Part shown: positions 6,434-6,871 of the stretch, piece by piece | Position numbering within the stretch: position 1 is the stretch's first letter | Layout: every line of letters starts with the position of its first letter | From: Methanomassiliicoccales archaeon | Lineage (GTDB): Archaea > Thermoplasmatota > Thermoplasmata > Sysuiplasmatales > Sysuiplasmataceae | DNA length: 6,871 bases | Direction of reading: 5' to 3' | Assembly: GCA_027365715.1 (NCBI GenBank) | Contig: DAHXLZ010000349.1 | Location: forward strand, 1-6,871 | Notes under the pieces: generated by a model | Told to the model about the DNA's origin: nothing | Database searches by the model: none | The model's input: the letters and a program-made list of their open reading frames with translations, nothing else | Program-made: the position numbers and the translations under genes

Positions 6434-6871
6434 CCGATATCAACTGACAGAGGTACTTTGCGTTCATCCTTCTTGAGAATCGCTTCCATGCTGGCTTTAA
6501 TTTTCCCGTATCTCACAGCGATTTCCGCTGCTGTGCACTTACTGCTTTCTCCGTATTTTTCATCTTCCACTATTGAATAATAAAATGCAGATATGGATTG
6601 GAGTGTGTCAAACTGCTTAATTGCCGACTGATCTCTGCAAATGAGTTTTGAAAGATAATCGCCGACTTCTTCGGTGGAGGAAACAGAAAGACCGTCAAGA
6701 TGGTATCCCATCTCCAGGAATGCCCTTGCGATGAATTCACGGGCAGTTCCATTTCCTTCAATCAGTCCGTAACTCTTCGAGTACATCCTGCGGAGGGAGC
6801 AGAAAGCTTTCCACGCGGCTTCGGGTTTTTTGCCTGCATGAATGTCTTCCCCGCGCTCAATTTCTGCTCCC
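6430..6871 (-). CDS. DUF4129-like protein, C-terminal part (cut by window)
   Basis: The frame is open to the right edge of the window, so an ATG at 6784-6786 would be internal rather than a true start, and the visible 146 residues are the C-terminal end of a larger protein. Starting 28 residues before that ATG, the piece contains PEAAWKAFCSLRRMYSKSYG, then GTAREFIARAF, then an acidic helix and a closing run with SISAFYYSIVEDEKYGESS. From family knowledge, 'a.r.Y..l...l...G......T.rEfa....' followed by a helix ending in (Y/F)....YG is the pattern of the DUF4129 domain. That domain is commonly found at the C-terminus of membrane transglutaminase-like proteins next to MoxR and DUF58 genes. The neighbouring genes support this. 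Any transmembrane helices or transglutaminase domain would lie outside the window. It ends with a 4-base overlap with the next gene. Confidence 0.6.
   Translation of the reverse strand, partial: GAEIERGEDIHAGKKPEAAWKAFCSLRRMYSKSYGLIEGNGTAREFIARAFLEMGYHLDGLSVSSTEEVGDYLSKLICRDQSAIKQFDTLQSISAFYYSIVEDEKYGESSKCTAAEIAVRYGKIKASMEAILKKDERKVPLSVDIG

Overview
The window looks archaeal, probably from a Thermoplasmatales-like member of the Thermoplasmatota, though this is an inference. The supporting signs are GGTG/GGAGG-type ribosome-binding sites that suit an archaeal 16S rRNA 3' end, heavy use of AGG/AGA arginine and ATA isoleucine codons at roughly 50% GC, tightly overlapping genes, and an archaeal-looking MoxR/DUF58 gene cluster. 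No rRNA, tRNA or CRISPR array is visible.

Layout. Positions 1-661 are an insertion-sequence graveyard on the minus strand. It holds the N-terminal piece of one transposase (661 to 329) and the C-terminal piece of an IS630-type transposase (about 356 to 159), which sit in two frames and meet at an A7 tract. Positions 662-1009 contain no convincing gene and serve as the upstream region of a plus-strand gene pair. That pair (1010-1882 and 1879-2751) is an ABC-2 type exporter: an ATPase-like subunit followed by a six-helix permease. Every ATP-handling motif of the ATPase-like subunit is damaged, yet the frame is intact. The permease appears to start at a CTG codon that overlaps the stop of the ATPase-like gene.

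Positions 2827-6871 carry a minus-strand operon that runs towards the ABC pair and enters from beyond the right edge. In transcription order it encodes: the C-terminal end of a protein resembling the DUF4129 domain (6871 to 6430, cut by the window edge); a 151-residue single-span membrane protein (6433 to 5978); a MoxR-family AAA+ ATPase (5973 to 5005); a DUF58/von Willebrand A-like protein (5008 to 3704); and a polytopic membrane protein of about eight helices (3717 to 2827). Neighbouring genes overlap by 4 or 14 bases or are separated by 4 bases, so they are very likely translated in a coupled way.

Functional reading. MoxR ATPases are thought to act as chaperones or remodellers for vWA-domain partners. 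DUF58 is the usual partner, and DUF4129/transglutaminase-like membrane proteins often accompany them. The two flanking membrane proteins are unrecognised and are the natural candidates for client or membrane-platform components. The most unusual item is the intact but catalytically degenerate ABC subunit paired with a permease.
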